This document shows, piece after piece, positions 46,700 to 55,935 of a stretch of 64,000 bases of DNA. The translations under genes and the position numbers were made by a program. This stretch comes from Paenarthrobacter nicotinovorans (lineage in GTDB: Bacteria; Actinomycetota; Actinomycetes; Actinomycetales; Micrococcaceae): assembly GCF_021919345.1 (NCBI RefSeq), contig NZ_CP089293.1, positions 2,232,001 through 2,296,000 of the forward strand. The letters run 5' to 3'. The notes beneath the pieces were generated by a model that saw nothing but the letters and a program-made list of their open reading frames with translations, was not told where the DNA came from and searched no databases. The number at the start of each line of letters is the position of its first letter. The first letter of the stretch is position 1.

Positions 46700-47827
46700 C
46701 TACAGGTTACCGAGCTTGTCCCGGAGCTTTGCGAACATGCCACCACTGGCCACCAGTTTTCCTTCGGTGAACTGCTCGCCGCGGAGCTTGGCAAGCTGCT
46801 GGAGGAGTTCTTCCTGTGCATGGTCCAGTTTGGTAGGTGTTTCCACATGCAGGTGAACCTTCAGATCGCCGCGGCCGTAGCCCCGCAGGTGCGTTACGCC
46901 GAGGCCACGAAGGGTGATGACCTCTCCGGACTGCGTGCCTGCCTTCACTTCGATGTCCTGTGCGCCGTCGAACGTCTCAAGCTGCACGTCGGTCCCCAAG
47001 GCAGCAGCCGTCATGGGCACGCTGAGGGTGGCGTGGAGGTCGTCGCCTTCGCGTACGAACGTGGAATCGTTGTTGACGCGGATCTCCACGTACAGATCAC
47101 CGGCCGGACCACCTGCAGGTCCTGCTTCGCCCTGGCCGGACAGCTGGATTCGCGTACCGGTAGCGACGCCGGCGGGAACCTTGATGGTGAGCGAACGGCG
47201 GCTCCTGATGCGTCCCTGGCCGTTGCATTCGTTGCAGGGATCCTTGATGACGGTGCCGAAGCCTTCACAGGAACCACAGGGGGCGGTGGTCATGACCTGC
47301 CCCAGAATGGAGCGGACGGCGCGCTGAACCTGGCCGCTGCCACCACAAATGTCGCAGCGTTCAGGGTGGGTGCCCGGGCGGCAGCAGCTGCCGTCGCAGG
47401 TGGGGCAGACCACGGCTGTGTCCACTTCAAGCTTCTTGTTGACGCCGAACACGGCATCCTTGAGGTCGATCCGAACGCTGATAAGGGCGTCCTGGCCACG
47501 TCGTACACGGGAGGCGGGCCCTCCGTGTCCACCGCCGCCGCCAAAGAAAGTGTCGAAGATGTCCTGGAAGGCGAAGCCCTGGCCGGCGTAGCCGCCGCCG
47601 AAGCCGTTATCAGTGCCGTTCTCGTTGCCCGTGGCATCGTAGACGCGGCGCTTCTGGGGATCTGACAACACTTCGTAAGCGTGCGTCACGGCCTTGAACT
47701 GCTCCGCGACATCTTCACCCGGGTTTACGTCCGGGTGGAGTTTCCGCGCCAACTTGCGGTACGCCTTTTTGATCTCTTCCCCGGTGGCTTCCGGCGAGAC
47801 TCCCAAAACGTCATAGTGGCTGCTCAA
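46700..47827 (-). CDS. dnaJ: chaperone DnaJ (type I, DnaJ2 of hrcA operon)
   Basis: 375 aa. J domain with HPD in [13 protein letters not shown] (about 30-36), a Gly/Phe region, and four CxxCxGxG zinc repeats ([31 protein letters not shown]; the first is CPTCDGSC). It works with DnaK. The start is TTG (TTG AGC AGC CAC), about 50 bp after hrcA; AGGAAGAG lies upstream. Confidence 0.96.
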   Translation of the reverse strand: MSSHYDVLGVSPEATGEEIKKAYRKLARKLHPDVNPGEDVAEQFKAVTHAYEVLSDPQKRRVYDATGNENGTDNGFGGGYAGQGFAFQDIFDTFFGGGGGHGGPASRVRRGQDALISVRIDLKDAVFGVNKKLEVDTAVVCPTCDGSCCRPGTHPERCDICGGSGQVQRAVRSILGQVMTTAPCGSCEGFGTVIKDPCNECNGQGRIRSRRSLTIKVPAGVATGTRIQLSGQGEAGPAGGPAGDLYVEIRVNNDSTFVREGDDLHATLSVPMTAAALGTDVQLETFDGAQDIEVKAGTQSGEVITLRGLGVTHLRGYGRGDLKVHLHVETPTKLDHAQEELLQQLAKLRGEQFTEGKLVASGGMFAKLRDKLGNL

Positions 47828-47877
47828 AGTCGGTATCTCTTCCTGGTTGTACTGCGGATGTTTTCCCGGGCCGGTGT

Positions 47878-48885
47878 TCAGCCGCCGAGAATGCGGGAAA
47901 GGTAACGGGCCACGGCACGAACTGCTGCCATGGTGGTGGGATAGTCCATGCGGGTCGGTCCAAGGATTCCCACCTTGGCGCCGGAACCGTAGCCGGTGGC
48001 CACTACAGAGGCCTCGGCCAGGCCGTCGTACGGATTCTCCCGGCCAATGCTGACTGTCACGCCCCGGGGATCGTCTCCCATGTCCGACAACAACCGGAGC
48101 ATGACAACTTGTTCCTCAAGGGCCTCAAGCACGGGACCGATGCTTAGCGGGAAGTCAACGTTGGAACGTGCGAGGTTGGCCGTACCGGCCATCAGAATGC
48201 GTTCCTCACGGCTGGTGTCGCTCAGGGATTCCAAGCCAGTGGCCAGCCTTTGGGCGAGGGCACGAAGATCCGGCGGGCAAAGGGCCACCACCGACGGTAA
48301 CACCTGCGGCAGGAGTGCCAGCTGGGTGCCGGCGATGCTGCCAAGGAATCGTGACCGCAACAACATCAAAGCCTCGTTCCCCACGTCCGAACCGGCGTCG
48401 ATGACTTTTTGCACGACGCTCCCGGTGTCCGCAATGAGGACCACCAGCACCTGTTTGGGGGCCAGCAGAACGAACTCCGCGTGGCGGACCAATGCGCGGT
48501 GCGAGTGGGGATACTGCACGACGGCGACCTGGTTGGTCAGCTGGGAAAGGAGCCGTACTGTGCGCTCAAGAATGTCATCGACGTCGTCGGGTCCTTCAAG
48601 CAGCGAGTGAATTGCCCGACGCTCGGCGGCGGACAACGGCTTGACCTGGGAGATGCGGTCAACGAACAGGCGATAGCCCTTGTCAGTGGGGATTCGGCCG
48701 GCGCTGGTATGCGGGGCGGCAATAAGACCTTCTTCTTCCAGGACAGCCATGTCATTGCGGATGGTGGCACTGGAAACACCCAGGTGATGACGCTCAACGA
48801 GGGCTTTCGATCCCACCGGCTCCCGGGAATGCACGTAATCCTCAACGATGGCACGCAGCACTTCCAATTTGCGTGGCTCACTCAT
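47878..48885 (-). CDS. hrcA: heat-inducible transcription repressor HrcA
   Basis: 335 aa. An N-terminal winged helix ([40 protein letters not shown] in pieces, about 32-75), then a GAF-like domain. It represses chaperone genes through CIRCE, which lies 74 bp upstream, so it should repress its own operon. ATG 48885 has AGGAGG 7 nt upstream; the frame to 48978 would cover the CIRCE element itself. Confidence 0.96.
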   Translation of the reverse strand: MSEPRKLEVLRAIVEDYVHSREPVGSKALVERHHLGVSSATIRNDMAVLEEEGLIAAPHTSAGRIPTDKGYRLFVDRISQVKPLSAAERRAIHSLLEGPDDVDDILERTVRLLSQLTNQVAVVQYPHSHRALVRHAEFVLLAPKQVLVVLIADTGSVVQKVIDAGSDVGNEALMLLRSRFLGSIAGTQLALLPQVLPSVVALCPPDLRALAQRLATGLESLSDTSREERILMAGTANLARSNVDFPLSIGPVLEALEEQVVMLRLLSDMGDDPRGVTVSIGRENPYDGLAEASVVATGYGSGAKVGILGPTRMDYPTTMAAVRAVARYLSRILGG

Positions 48886-48958
48886 TGCTACACCTCCTGA
48901 CGACTGCCATGGTCCATGGGACCGGTCCCCGCGGGACCTCCAATGGATCACCGCACAC

Positions 48959-48985
48959 TTAGCACTCAACATGCCCAAGTGCTAA
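48959..48985. promoter_or_regulatory. CIRCE operator
   Basis: TTAGCACTC-9 nt-AAGTGCTAA; the consensus is TTAGCACTC-N9-GAGTGCTAA, so one base differs in the right arm. It is correctly placed for autoregulation of hrcA-dnaJ-rsmE. Confidence 0.9.
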
Positions 48986-49117
48986 CAAGTCTAGTATGAG
49001 CCACCACGTTGTTAGCATTGAAACCGTCCGAGGACTGCATCCAGGGCGGCGTCCCGATACCGGCTGACGGCAACCCGCCCCTGTCCCCTTTCACATCACC
49101 ACAGAGGTAGGAATTCC

Positions 49118-49969
49118 TTGGCTTTCGACAATTGGGGCCCGCAGGACCTGACCGCTCCAGCCAAACGCCAGCTCCCTGAGGTGCCGGTGCAACGCGGCAT
49201 GGTCCTCGAAGACGTCCAGTCAGGATGGGTGGGCGAAGTCACCCGGGTGGAAAAGACCGGTGGCATGCACATCGTGTCGCTCGAGGACAGGCGCGGTAAA
49301 ACGAAGTCGTTCCAACTCGGGTACGGATTCCTTCTCGAAGGACAAGCGATCAGGTTGATGCCTCCGGCCCCTCGCCGGCCCGCTTCAGCGGTTCAGGCGA
49401 ATCGCACGGCCTCGGGTTCGGTAAAGGTCCAGGGGCAACGGGCGCAGGTCGCGAAGGCCAGCCGCATCTGGGTGGAGGGCAAGCACGACGCTGAACTCGT
49501 GGAGAAAGTCTGGGGTGACGACCTCCGTGTTGAAGGAATTGTGGTGGAACCGCTCCACGGCGTGGACGACCTCAAGTCCGCCATTGCCGACTTCCGACCC
49601 GGTCCCGGCCGCCGCCTTGGCATCCTGGTGGACCACCTCGTGGCGGGCTCAAAGGAGTCCCGGATCGCAGCCGAGGCCATGACTGTCCCCGGCGCTGCAG
49701 GCAACGTCCTGATCGTGGGCCACCCTTATGTGGACGTGTGGCAGGCCATCCGGCCGAAGGTCCTGGGCATCGAGCAATGGCCCGCCGTTGCCCGCGGCAC
49801 TGATTGGAAGACCGGGATTCTCACGGCCTTCGGTTGGCCCCACGAAACAGCGGAGGACATCGGGCTGGGCTGGCAGCGCCTGCTGGGCGCAGTGCACAGC
49901 TATGCGGACCTTGAGGCATCGTTGTTGGGGCGTGTGGAAGAAGTCATCGACTTCCTCACCGTCCCGTAG
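49118..49969 (+). CDS. DUF3097 family protein
   Basis: 283 aa. An N-terminal beta-rich part (GMVLEDVQSGWVGEVTRVEKTGGMHIVSLEDRRGK) is followed by RIWVEGKHDAELVEKVWGDDLRVEGIVVEPLHG and LGILVDHLVAGSKESRIA, which resembles a Toprim-like fold with E and DxE-like acidic positions; this likeness is my inference. DUF3097 is conserved in actinobacteria with unknown function. The start is TTG with AGGTAGGAA upstream. A small hairpin (CCGGATC/GATCCGG, 49979-49997) follows. Confidence 0.85.
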   Translation: MAFDNWGPQDLTAPAKRQLPEVPVQRGMVLEDVQSGWVGEVTRVEKTGGMHIVSLEDRRGKTKSFQLGYGFLLEGQAIRLMPPAPRRPASAVQANRTASGSVKVQGQRAQVAKASRIWVEGKHDAELVEKVWGDDLRVEGIVVEPLHGVDDLKSAIADFRPGPGRRLGILVDHLVAGSKESRIAAEAMTVPGAAGNVLIVGHPYVDVWQAIRPKVLGIEQWPAVARGTDWKTGILTAFGWPHETAEDIGLGWQRLLGAVHSYADLEASLLGRVEEVIDFLTVP

Positions 49970-50098
49970 TCCACGGTCCGGATCATCAGGATCCGGCATG
50001 CTTCCGGGGCGTTGGTCCCGGGAAGGACGCGCGGCCCGGTATTCTTGGACAGCAACACAGCAGCATCTTTAAAGCATTTAAGGCAAAGGGAAGACACC

Positions 50099-50512
50099 GT
50101 GGCAGATAACGCTCCTGAAGAACCGGGCAGCGCCGCAGGCCGGCCCCAGTACCATGGCGCCCCTGCCAACGCACTCCCGTTGACAGCCAGCGAGGACAGG
50201 CAGTGGGCCACTTTGGCCCACTTCGGCGGCATCCTTGGATGCTTGCCGGCTCTCCTGATCTACCTGATTTTCCGCGACCGCGGGCCGTTCACAGCGCAGG
50301 AATCCAAGGAGGCACTGAATTTCACGTTGCCTCCCACCATTGCCGCCGTCTTGGCCAACATCCTTGTCCTGCTGCCGGTGGTGGGAAACATTTTTGCCGT
50401 CATTGCCACGGGTATCTGGGTGGCACTGACGTGCTTCTCTGTTTCAGCGGGCATCCGGGTCAACCACGGCCAGCCCCACCGCTACCGTTTCAACCTGCGC
50501 TGGATCAAGTAG
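50099..50512 (+). CDS. DUF4870 family membrane protein
   Basis: 137 aa. After a polar N-terminus it reads DRQWATLAHFGGILGCLPALLIYLIFRDRGPFTAQESKEALNF, the DUF4870/Tic20-like signature, with three helices (about 45-62, 80-98 and 100-120). Function unknown. GTG 50099 has GGGAAG 5 nt upstream; a longer frame from 50012 lacks a ribosome site. Confidence 0.82.
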   Translation: MADNAPEEPGSAAGRPQYHGAPANALPLTASEDRQWATLAHFGGILGCLPALLIYLIFRDRGPFTAQESKEALNFTLPPTIAAVLANILVLLPVVGNIFAVIATGIWVALTCFSVSAGIRVNHGQPHRYRFNLRWIK

Positions 50513-50534
50513 GACCCCCGATCCGCCCGATGAA

Positions 50535-50570
50535 TCCGGGGGGTCCGGGGGGTCCGGGGGGTCCGGGGGG
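50535..50570 (+). repeat. 9-bp tandem repeat, G-quadruplex motif
   Basis: TCCGGGGGG repeated four times without error. The plus strand thus has four G6 runs separated by TCC, a textbook G-quadruplex-forming sequence, between the converging DUF4870 gene and hemW. It may act as a 3' structural block or be a slippage hot spot. Confidence 0.85.
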
Positions 50571-50602
50571 TACGGTACCGGGCTGTCAGTCCCAGGCGAA
50601 GG

Positions 50603-51832
50603 TCAGTCCGGCAGGATCCTGCGGACTACGGCATCTGCGAGCAACCTGCCCTTAAGGGTAAGAACCAGTCGTCCCTTGAATGCCTGAACCGGATCAACCA
50701 GTTCGTCAGCAATGAGGCCCGCCATCGCGTGGCGCCCAATCGCATCCAGGGCATCTACGGCAAGGCCCGTTCCGAGCCGCGCCTCCAGCATGATCCGCTC
50801 GACTTCCCGGGTGCCGGCGTCGAGGGTTTCGCGCCCTGCGGCAGGTGAGGTCCCTGACCCCAATCGTGATGCGTAGGCCGTGGGGTGTTTGACGTTCCAC
50901 CACCGGACACCGCCCACGTGTGAGTGCGCGCCGGGGCCGATTCCCCACCAATCGTCTCCGCGCCAATACGCGAGGTTGTGCTTGCACGCCTGATCCGGAG
51001 TCCTCGACCAGTTGCTGACTTCGTACCAGTTCAAGCCGGCCGAGGAGATCATCTTGTCCGCCAGTTCATACTTTGCGGCGTGGTCGTCGTCGTCGATTCC
51101 GGGCACCTGGCCACGCTTGATCTGCGCGGCAAGTTTGGTGCCATCCTCGACTATCAATGCGTAGGCGCTGATGTGGTCCGGCCCGTACGAGAGCGCCGTC
51201 TTGAGTGAGAACTCCCAGTCCTCCATGGACTCCCCTGGTGTCCCGTAGATAAGGTCCAGGCTGACGGAGAGGCCTGCTTCGCGGGCCCATTGCACCACCA
51301 GCGGCACCCGGCTGGGAGTGTGGGTGCGGTCCAGCACTTTCAGCACGTGCGGAACCGCAGACTGCATGCCGAAGGACACGCGGGTGAAGCCCGCGTCCGC
51401 AAGCACCTTCAAGGATTCGGGTGTTACAGAGTCGGGATTGGCCTCGGTGGTCACCTCAGCGCCGGGCTCCAAGCCCCAGTAGCCGACGGCGGCGCGCAGG
51501 ATCTCTGCGAGATCCTCCGCAGGCAGGAGCGTGGGCGTACCGCCACCAAAAAATACTGTGCTTAGTGGACGATGCGGAAGGCCAGAGGCCTCAAGGGCCG
51601 TCGCCGCGAAAGCGACTTCGGAAACAGCCGTGGAAGCATAGGCATCCTGCGACGCTCCCCCGCCGAGCTCCGTGGCGGTATACGTGTTGAAATCGCAATA
51701 GCCACACCGTACGGCACAAAACGGAATGTGCACGTAGAGCCCGAATTTGCGTTGCTCGACGCCGTCCAGCACCTGCGGTGGCAATAATCCATCCGCAGGT
51801 GCCGGATCGCCCAAAGGAAGGACGCTGGGCAT
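50603..51832 (-). CDS. hemW: radical SAM protein HemW (haem chaperone, HemN-like)
   Basis: 409 aa. The radical SAM cluster motif FGLYVHIPFCAVRCGYCDF (Cys39, Cys43, Cys46) is followed by VFFGGGTPTLLP and SFGMQSAVPHVLKVLDRTH; a HemN C-terminal domain ends the protein. HemW proteins bind haem and insert it into partner enzymes; many are misnamed coproporphyrinogen oxidase. The ATG directly abuts the lepA stop. Confidence 0.92.
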   Translation of the reverse strand: MPSVLPLGDPAPADGLLPPQVLDGVEQRKFGLYVHIPFCAVRCGYCDFNTYTATELGGGASQDAYASTAVSEVAFAATALEASGLPHRPLSTVFFGGGTPTLLPAEDLAEILRAAVGYWGLEPGAEVTTEANPDSVTPESLKVLADAGFTRVSFGMQSAVPHVLKVLDRTHTPSRVPLVVQWAREAGLSVSLDLIYGTPGESMEDWEFSLKTALSYGPDHISAYALIVEDGTKLAAQIKRGQVPGIDDDDHAAKYELADKMISSAGLNWYEVSNWSRTPDQACKHNLAYWRGDDWWGIGPGAHSHVGGVRWWNVKHPTAYASRLGSGTSPAAGRETLDAGTREVERIMLEARLGTGLAVDALDAIGRHAMAGLIADELVDPVQAFKGRLVLTLKGRLLADAVVRRILPD

Positions 51833-53686
51833 TTACTTCTTGGCCTTGTCCTTGGACTCGTCGGTCGTCAGTGCTGCGATGAAGGCCTCCTGGGGAACCT
51901 CAACGCGGCCCACCATCTTCATGCGCTTCTTGCCTTCTTTTTGCTTTTCGAGCAGCTTGCGCTTACGCGTGATGTCACCGCCGTAGCACTTGGCAAGAAC
52001 GTCCTTGCGGATGGCACGGATGCTCTCACGGGCGATGATGCGGGAGCCAATGGCTGCCTGGATGGGCACTTCGAACTGCTGCCTGGGAATAAGCTCGCGG
52101 AGCTTTCCGGTCATCATCACACCGTAGGCGTAGGCCTTGTCGCGGTGGGTGATGGCGCTGAACGCATCCACTTGTTCACCTTGTAGCAGGATGTCGACCT
52201 TGACGAGGTCGGCGACCTGTTCGCCGTCGGCCTTCCAGTCCAGCGAGGCGTAACCGCGGGTCTTGGACTTCAGGAGGTCGAAGAAGTCGAACACGATCTC
52301 GGCCAGCGGGATCCAGTATCGGAGCTCCACGCGGTCCTCGGACAGGTAATCCATGCCCTTCATCTGGCCGCGGCGGCTCTGGCACAGTTCCATGATTGCG
52401 CCAACGAACTCGTTGGGCGCCAGGACCGTGGCAGAGACCATCGGCTCGCGGACCTCGGAGATCTTGCCTGTGGGGTACTCGCTGGGGTTGGTGACGTGGA
52501 CGACGCGCTTGTCTTCCAGAGTAACCTCGTACTCCACGTTCGGAGCAGTGGAAATGAGGTCCAGGTTGTATTCACGCTCGAGGCGCTCACGCGTGATTTC
52601 AAGGTGCAGAAGCCCCAGGAAGCCCACACGGAAACCGAAGCCCAGCGCAGCGGAGGTCTCGGGCTCGTACACCAGGGCGGCGTCGTTGAGCATGAGCTTT
52701 TCGAGCGCATCGCGAAGGACCGGATAATCCGTGCCATCCAAGGGGTACAGGCCCGAGAAGACCATCGGCTTGGCATCTGCGTAACCGCTGAGGGATTCCG
52801 ACGCCGGCTTGGCCAGGTTGGTGACGGTGTCGCCGACCTTGGACTGACGGACATCTTTCACGCCGGTGATCAGGTAGCCCACCTCGCCAACGCCCAAGCC
52901 CTTCGAGGGCGTGGGCTCCGGGGAACTCACACCGATTTCGAGAAGCTCGTGCGTCGCACGGGTAGACATCATCTGGATACGTTCGCGGGGATGCAGCATG
53001 CCATCCACAACACGGACATAAGTCACGACGCCCCGGTAGGTGTCATAGACCGAGTCGAAGATCATGGCCCGGGCGGGAGCGTCAGGATCGCCTACGGGGG
53101 AAGGCAAATCGCGGACGATCTTGTCCAGGAGCGCTTCGACGCCCACGCCCGTCTTGCCGGAAACCTTCAGAACGTCCTCCGGGTCCCCACCGATGAGGTT
53201 GGCGAGCTCAGCCGCGTATTTCTCGGGCTGGGCCGCAGGGAGGTCGATCTTGTTCAGGACCGGAATGATGGTCAGGTTGTTTTCCATCGCCAGGTACAGG
53301 TTGGCAAGGGTTTGGGCCTCGATGCCCTGTGCCGCGTCGACCAGCAGAACCGCGCCCTCGCAGGCTGCCAGGGACCGGGAAACCTCGTAGGTGAAGTCGA
53401 CGTGACCCGGAGTGTCGATCATGTTCAGGGCATAGCTGGTGCCGTCCAGTTCCCAAGGCATGCGGACAGCCTGGGACTTGATGGTGATGCCGCGTTCGCG
53501 CTCAATATCCATGCGATCCAGATACTGGGCCTTCATGTCGCGTTGCTGAACGACGCCGGTGAACTGCAGCATGCGGTCGGCCAGGGTGGATTTACCGTGG
53601 TCAATGTGGGCAATGATGCAGAAGTTCCGGATGATGGCCGGATCTGTTGCGGCGGGCACCGGTGCGGTGCGGGCCATGGGAGACAC
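51833..53686 (-). CDS. lepA: translation elongation factor 4 (LepA)
   Basis: 617 aa. GTPase with P loop AHIDHGKST (26-34), G3 DTPGHVDF, G4 NKID, EF-G-like domains and the LepA-specific C-terminal domain ([22 protein letters not shown] in part). It rescues or back-translocates stalled ribosomes. GTG start with AAGGA 6 nt upstream; cotranscribed with hemW. Confidence 0.97.
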   Translation of the reverse strand: MSPMARTAPVPAATDPAIIRNFCIIAHIDHGKSTLADRMLQFTGVVQQRDMKAQYLDRMDIERERGITIKSQAVRMPWELDGTSYALNMIDTPGHVDFTYEVSRSLAACEGAVLLVDAAQGIEAQTLANLYLAMENNLTIIPVLNKIDLPAAQPEKYAAELANLIGGDPEDVLKVSGKTGVGVEALLDKIVRDLPSPVGDPDAPARAMIFDSVYDTYRGVVTYVRVVDGMLHPRERIQMMSTRATHELLEIGVSSPEPTPSKGLGVGEVGYLITGVKDVRQSKVGDTVTNLAKPASESLSGYADAKPMVFSGLYPLDGTDYPVLRDALEKLMLNDAALVYEPETSAALGFGFRVGFLGLLHLEITRERLEREYNLDLISTAPNVEYEVTLEDKRVVHVTNPSEYPTGKISEVREPMVSATVLAPNEFVGAIMELCQSRRGQMKGMDYLSEDRVELRYWIPLAEIVFDFFDLLKSKTRGYASLDWKADGEQVADLVKVDILLQGEQVDAFSAITHRDKAYAYGVMMTGKLRELIPRQQFEVPIQAAIGSRIIARESIRAIRKDVLAKCYGGDITRKRKLLEKQKEGKKRMKMVGRVEVPQEAFIAALTTDESKDKAKK

Positions 53687-53834
53687 GCAGGATCCTTACT
53701 GTCGACACTCACACGGCAATTACCCGGACTGGGCATAAGCCAGCCCGAACATGCCGCGCATCTGATCCTCTAGTCTCCCACGAACCGGCGCTTCGCCGTA
53801 CATCGCGCGCCCTGCTGTCCGGCGACGTCGGATG

Positions 53835-53840
53835 TAGCGT
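53835..53840 (+). promoter_or_regulatory. -10 box of MazF-like gene (leaderless)
   Basis: TAGCGT, 6 nt, ATG at 53847. Confidence 0.5.
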
Positions 53841-53846
53841 GTTCCT

Positions 53847-54383
53847 ATGGCTTTTGACGTGCGCCCCCTGGGGAAATTTCTGTTGCGTTCACTCAAGGCG
53901 CTGCGAGGCGGCAGCTCCAAGCCGGCCGCGCCATCGGCGACGGCGGGCAAACCCACCCGGCGTACCGCCGTCGGGCAGCCACCGGGCCGCTACCCAGGCG
54001 ACTTCCGCGGAGCCGTCAAGCCCAGCTACTCCCCCAAGCCGGACGGCAGGCCGGATCCTGGCGAAATTGTGTGGGGCTGGGTCCCCTATGAAGAGGACCA
54101 CTCGCAGGGCAAAGACCGCCCCGTTCTTCTTATCGGGCGGGACGGAGAATGGTTGCTTGGGTTGATGTTGACCTCGAAAGACCACGACAACGGAGCACGC
54201 GCTGATAGCTACGTCGACATTGGCGCCGGCCCTTGGGACCGACAGGGCCGGCCCAGCGAGGTCAATGTACAGCGCATCATCCGCTTGGACCCCCGGGCCG
54301 TGCGGCGAGAAGGCGCGGTCTTGGGCAAGCGGCAATTCCAGGACGTTTCACGGAGCCTCAGGGCCTATCAAAGCGTGCGCTGA
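53847..54383 (+). CDS. PemK/MazF-like (type II toxin fold) protein, no antitoxin seen
   Basis: 178 aa. The first 65 residues are a basic, Pro/Gly-rich extension; the rest (PDPGEIVWGWVPYEEDHSQGKDRPVLLIGRDG ... GLMLTSKDHDN) matches the PemK/MazF fold, with the usual GEIVW start and KDRPVLLI strand. MazF enzymes cut mRNA at short motifs. No antitoxin gene precedes or follows (lepA is divergent, rpsT downstream), so it may be a housekeeping member rather than a working toxin. The transcript appears leaderless. Confidence 0.8.
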   Translation: MAFDVRPLGKFLLRSLKALRGGSSKPAAPSATAGKPTRRTAVGQPPGRYPGDFRGAVKPSYSPKPDGRPDPGEIVWGWVPYEEDHSQGKDRPVLLIGRDGEWLLGLMLTSKDHDNGARADSYVDIGAGPWDRQGRPSEVNVQRIIRLDPRAVRREGAVLGKRQFQDVSRSLRAYQSVR

Positions 54384-54415
54384 ACTGCGGGTCTCCGTTA
54401 TCCGTGAGTATCTGC

Positions 54416-54421
54416 TATCCT
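54416..54421 (+). promoter_or_regulatory. Extended -10 box before rpsT
   Basis: TGCTATCCT fits an extended -10 (TGnTATNNT). It would give an rpsT leader of about 120 nt, long enough for S20 feedback control, though I see no defined structure. Confidence 0.4.
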
Positions 54422-54551
54422 TTATAGCTGTGTGTCCGTGCAGGTCGACGGCCACTCATGGTTGGCTGCCATAGGCATCCCCACGCCGCTCAGTCGATGG
54501 CCAACCTGAAAACCCTCTAGACCATTTCCGCATTAAAAAGAGAGTTCATAC

Positions 54552-54812
54552 GTGGCTAATATCAAGTCCCAGAAGAAGCGCATCCTCACCAACGAGAAGG
54601 CTCGCCTGCGTAACAACGCTGTCAAGTCCGAGCTGAAGACGGCCATCCGCGCCGTCAACACCGCCGTTGAGTCTGCTGACAAGGATGCTGCTGGAACTGC
54701 ACTTGTTGCTGCCAGCCGCAAGCTGGACAAGGCTGTCAGCAAGGGCGTTATTCACAAGAACAACGCTGCAAACCGCAAGTCGGCGATCTCCAAGAAGGTC
54801 AACGCACTCTAA
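54552..54812 (+). CDS. rpsT: 30S ribosomal protein S20
   Basis: 86 aa, full length. [30 protein letters not shown] is the universal start and [13 protein letters not shown] the end. GTG start with a weak AGAG ribosome site. Confidence 0.97.
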   Translation: MANIKSQKKRILTNEKARLRNNAVKSELKTAIRAVNTAVESADKDAAGTALVAASRKLDKAVSKGVIHKNNAANRKSAISKKVNAL

Positions 54813-54840
54813 GGTTTTTCCAGTTCGACTGAGCTGATCA

Positions 54841-54871
54841 AAAGGCCGGCACCCATTGGGTGCCGGCCTTT
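54841..54871 (+). terminator. Terminator after rpsT
   Basis: A perfect 14-bp stem (54841-54854 with 54858-54871), loop ATT, ending AAA/TTT and followed by GGGTTT. It can also serve the converging holA gene. Confidence 0.85.
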
Positions 54872-54918
54872 GGGTTTAACGGCCGGTATTTCTCCGGCGG
54901 GTACTTCTTAGGCGGACT

Positions 54919-55935
54919 TCAGCGACGACTGGCTGACGTGGCGATTACCGTTACCGCATGCTCCACCGCGTACACGGGATCACGCGATTCGCCCTTCACC
55001 TGGGCATCCGCCTCGGCAATGACCTGGATGGAACGGATGAGGCCTTCGGGGGTCCACCGGCGAACGTCACGTTGGGCCTGTTCCACCAGCCAGGGCTGCA
55101 TTCCCAGATTCCTGGCGATGGTGGCTGAAGACCCGTTGGCCCCGGCTACTTTGGCGAGGGTCCGAAGTTTGGCTGCCAGGGCAGCTACGAGAGGAACGGG
55201 ATCGACGCCGGTGGCCAGGGCGTGCCGGAGAGTGGAAAGTGCTACTGGCCCGTTGCCTGCCATGGCAGCATCTGCCACCTTGAAGGCTGTGGCTTCAACC
55301 CGCCCTCCGTAGTAACGTTCCACGGTCTCTGCCGTCACGGCAGTAGTAGCATCAGCGATGAGCTGGCCGCACGCTGATGCGAGCTCTGAAAGATTGGCAC
55401 CGACCGCGTTTACCAGGGCCTGGACGGCTTCGCCTTCAATGCGGCGTCCGCCCGCCTTGAACTCCGAGACAACGAAGGCGGTCTTGTCCGAGTCCTTCTT
55501 CAGGGGCTGGCAGTCGATGACGGGCCATCCCCCGGCCTTCACGGCATCAAGCAGCTTCTTACCGCGTACTCCACCGCCATGGCGAAGGACGAGGACAACG
55601 TCCTCGTCAGGGTGCTGGAGATAGGCCAGACCATCCGCCAGGAACGCGTCATTCATGGCTTCGAGGCCCTCGACCTCAATGAGCTTGCCTTCCCCGAAGA
55701 GGGACGGAGTCACTGTCATCGCCAGTGTCCCTGCCTCGTAGGAGCCGGCGTTGAGACGGCTGAGTTCCACGTCCGGCGCGGCAGTCCGCACCTGCGTGCG
55801 GATCCGATCCATGGCACGGATACCAAGGTATTCTTCCGGCCCGGTGATCAGTACTACGGCGGCCGGGCTTGCGTCCCGCCAGCTGACGGTGTTCGCCGCG
55901 GCGTTCTTGGCCCGGGTGTTTTGGGCAGCAGCCAC
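54919..55935 (-). CDS. holA: DNA polymerase III delta subunit
   Basis: 338 aa. Clamp-loader subunit; VLITGPEEYLGIRAMDRIR is the start of the delta ATPase-like fold, FGEGKLIEVEGLEAMND and a helical C-terminus follow. GTG 55935 has GGAAGG 9 nt upstream and lies 82 bp inside the end of comEC; no later start codon keeps the conserved N-terminus. Confidence 0.93.
   Translation of the reverse strand: MAAAQNTRAKNAAANTVSWRDASPAAVVLITGPEEYLGIRAMDRIRTQVRTAAPDVELSRLNAGSYEAGTLAMTVTPSLFGEGKLIEVEGLEAMNDAFLADGLAYLQHPDEDVVLVLRHGGGVRGKKLLDAVKAGGWPVIDCQPLKKDSDKTAFVVSEFKAGGRRIEGEAVQALVNAVGANLSELASACGQLIADATTAVTAETVERYYGGRVEATAFKVADAAMAGNGPVALSTLRHALATGVDPVPLVAALAAKLRTLAKVAGANGSSATIARNLGMQPWLVEQAQRDVRRWTPEGLIRSIQVIAEADAQVKGESRDPVYAVEHAVTVIATSASRR

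Noticed and set aside
54511-54525. Second dre-like site (CTCTAGACCATT) before rpsT
   Set aside because: Only one half matches; the other half of the palindrome is missing.
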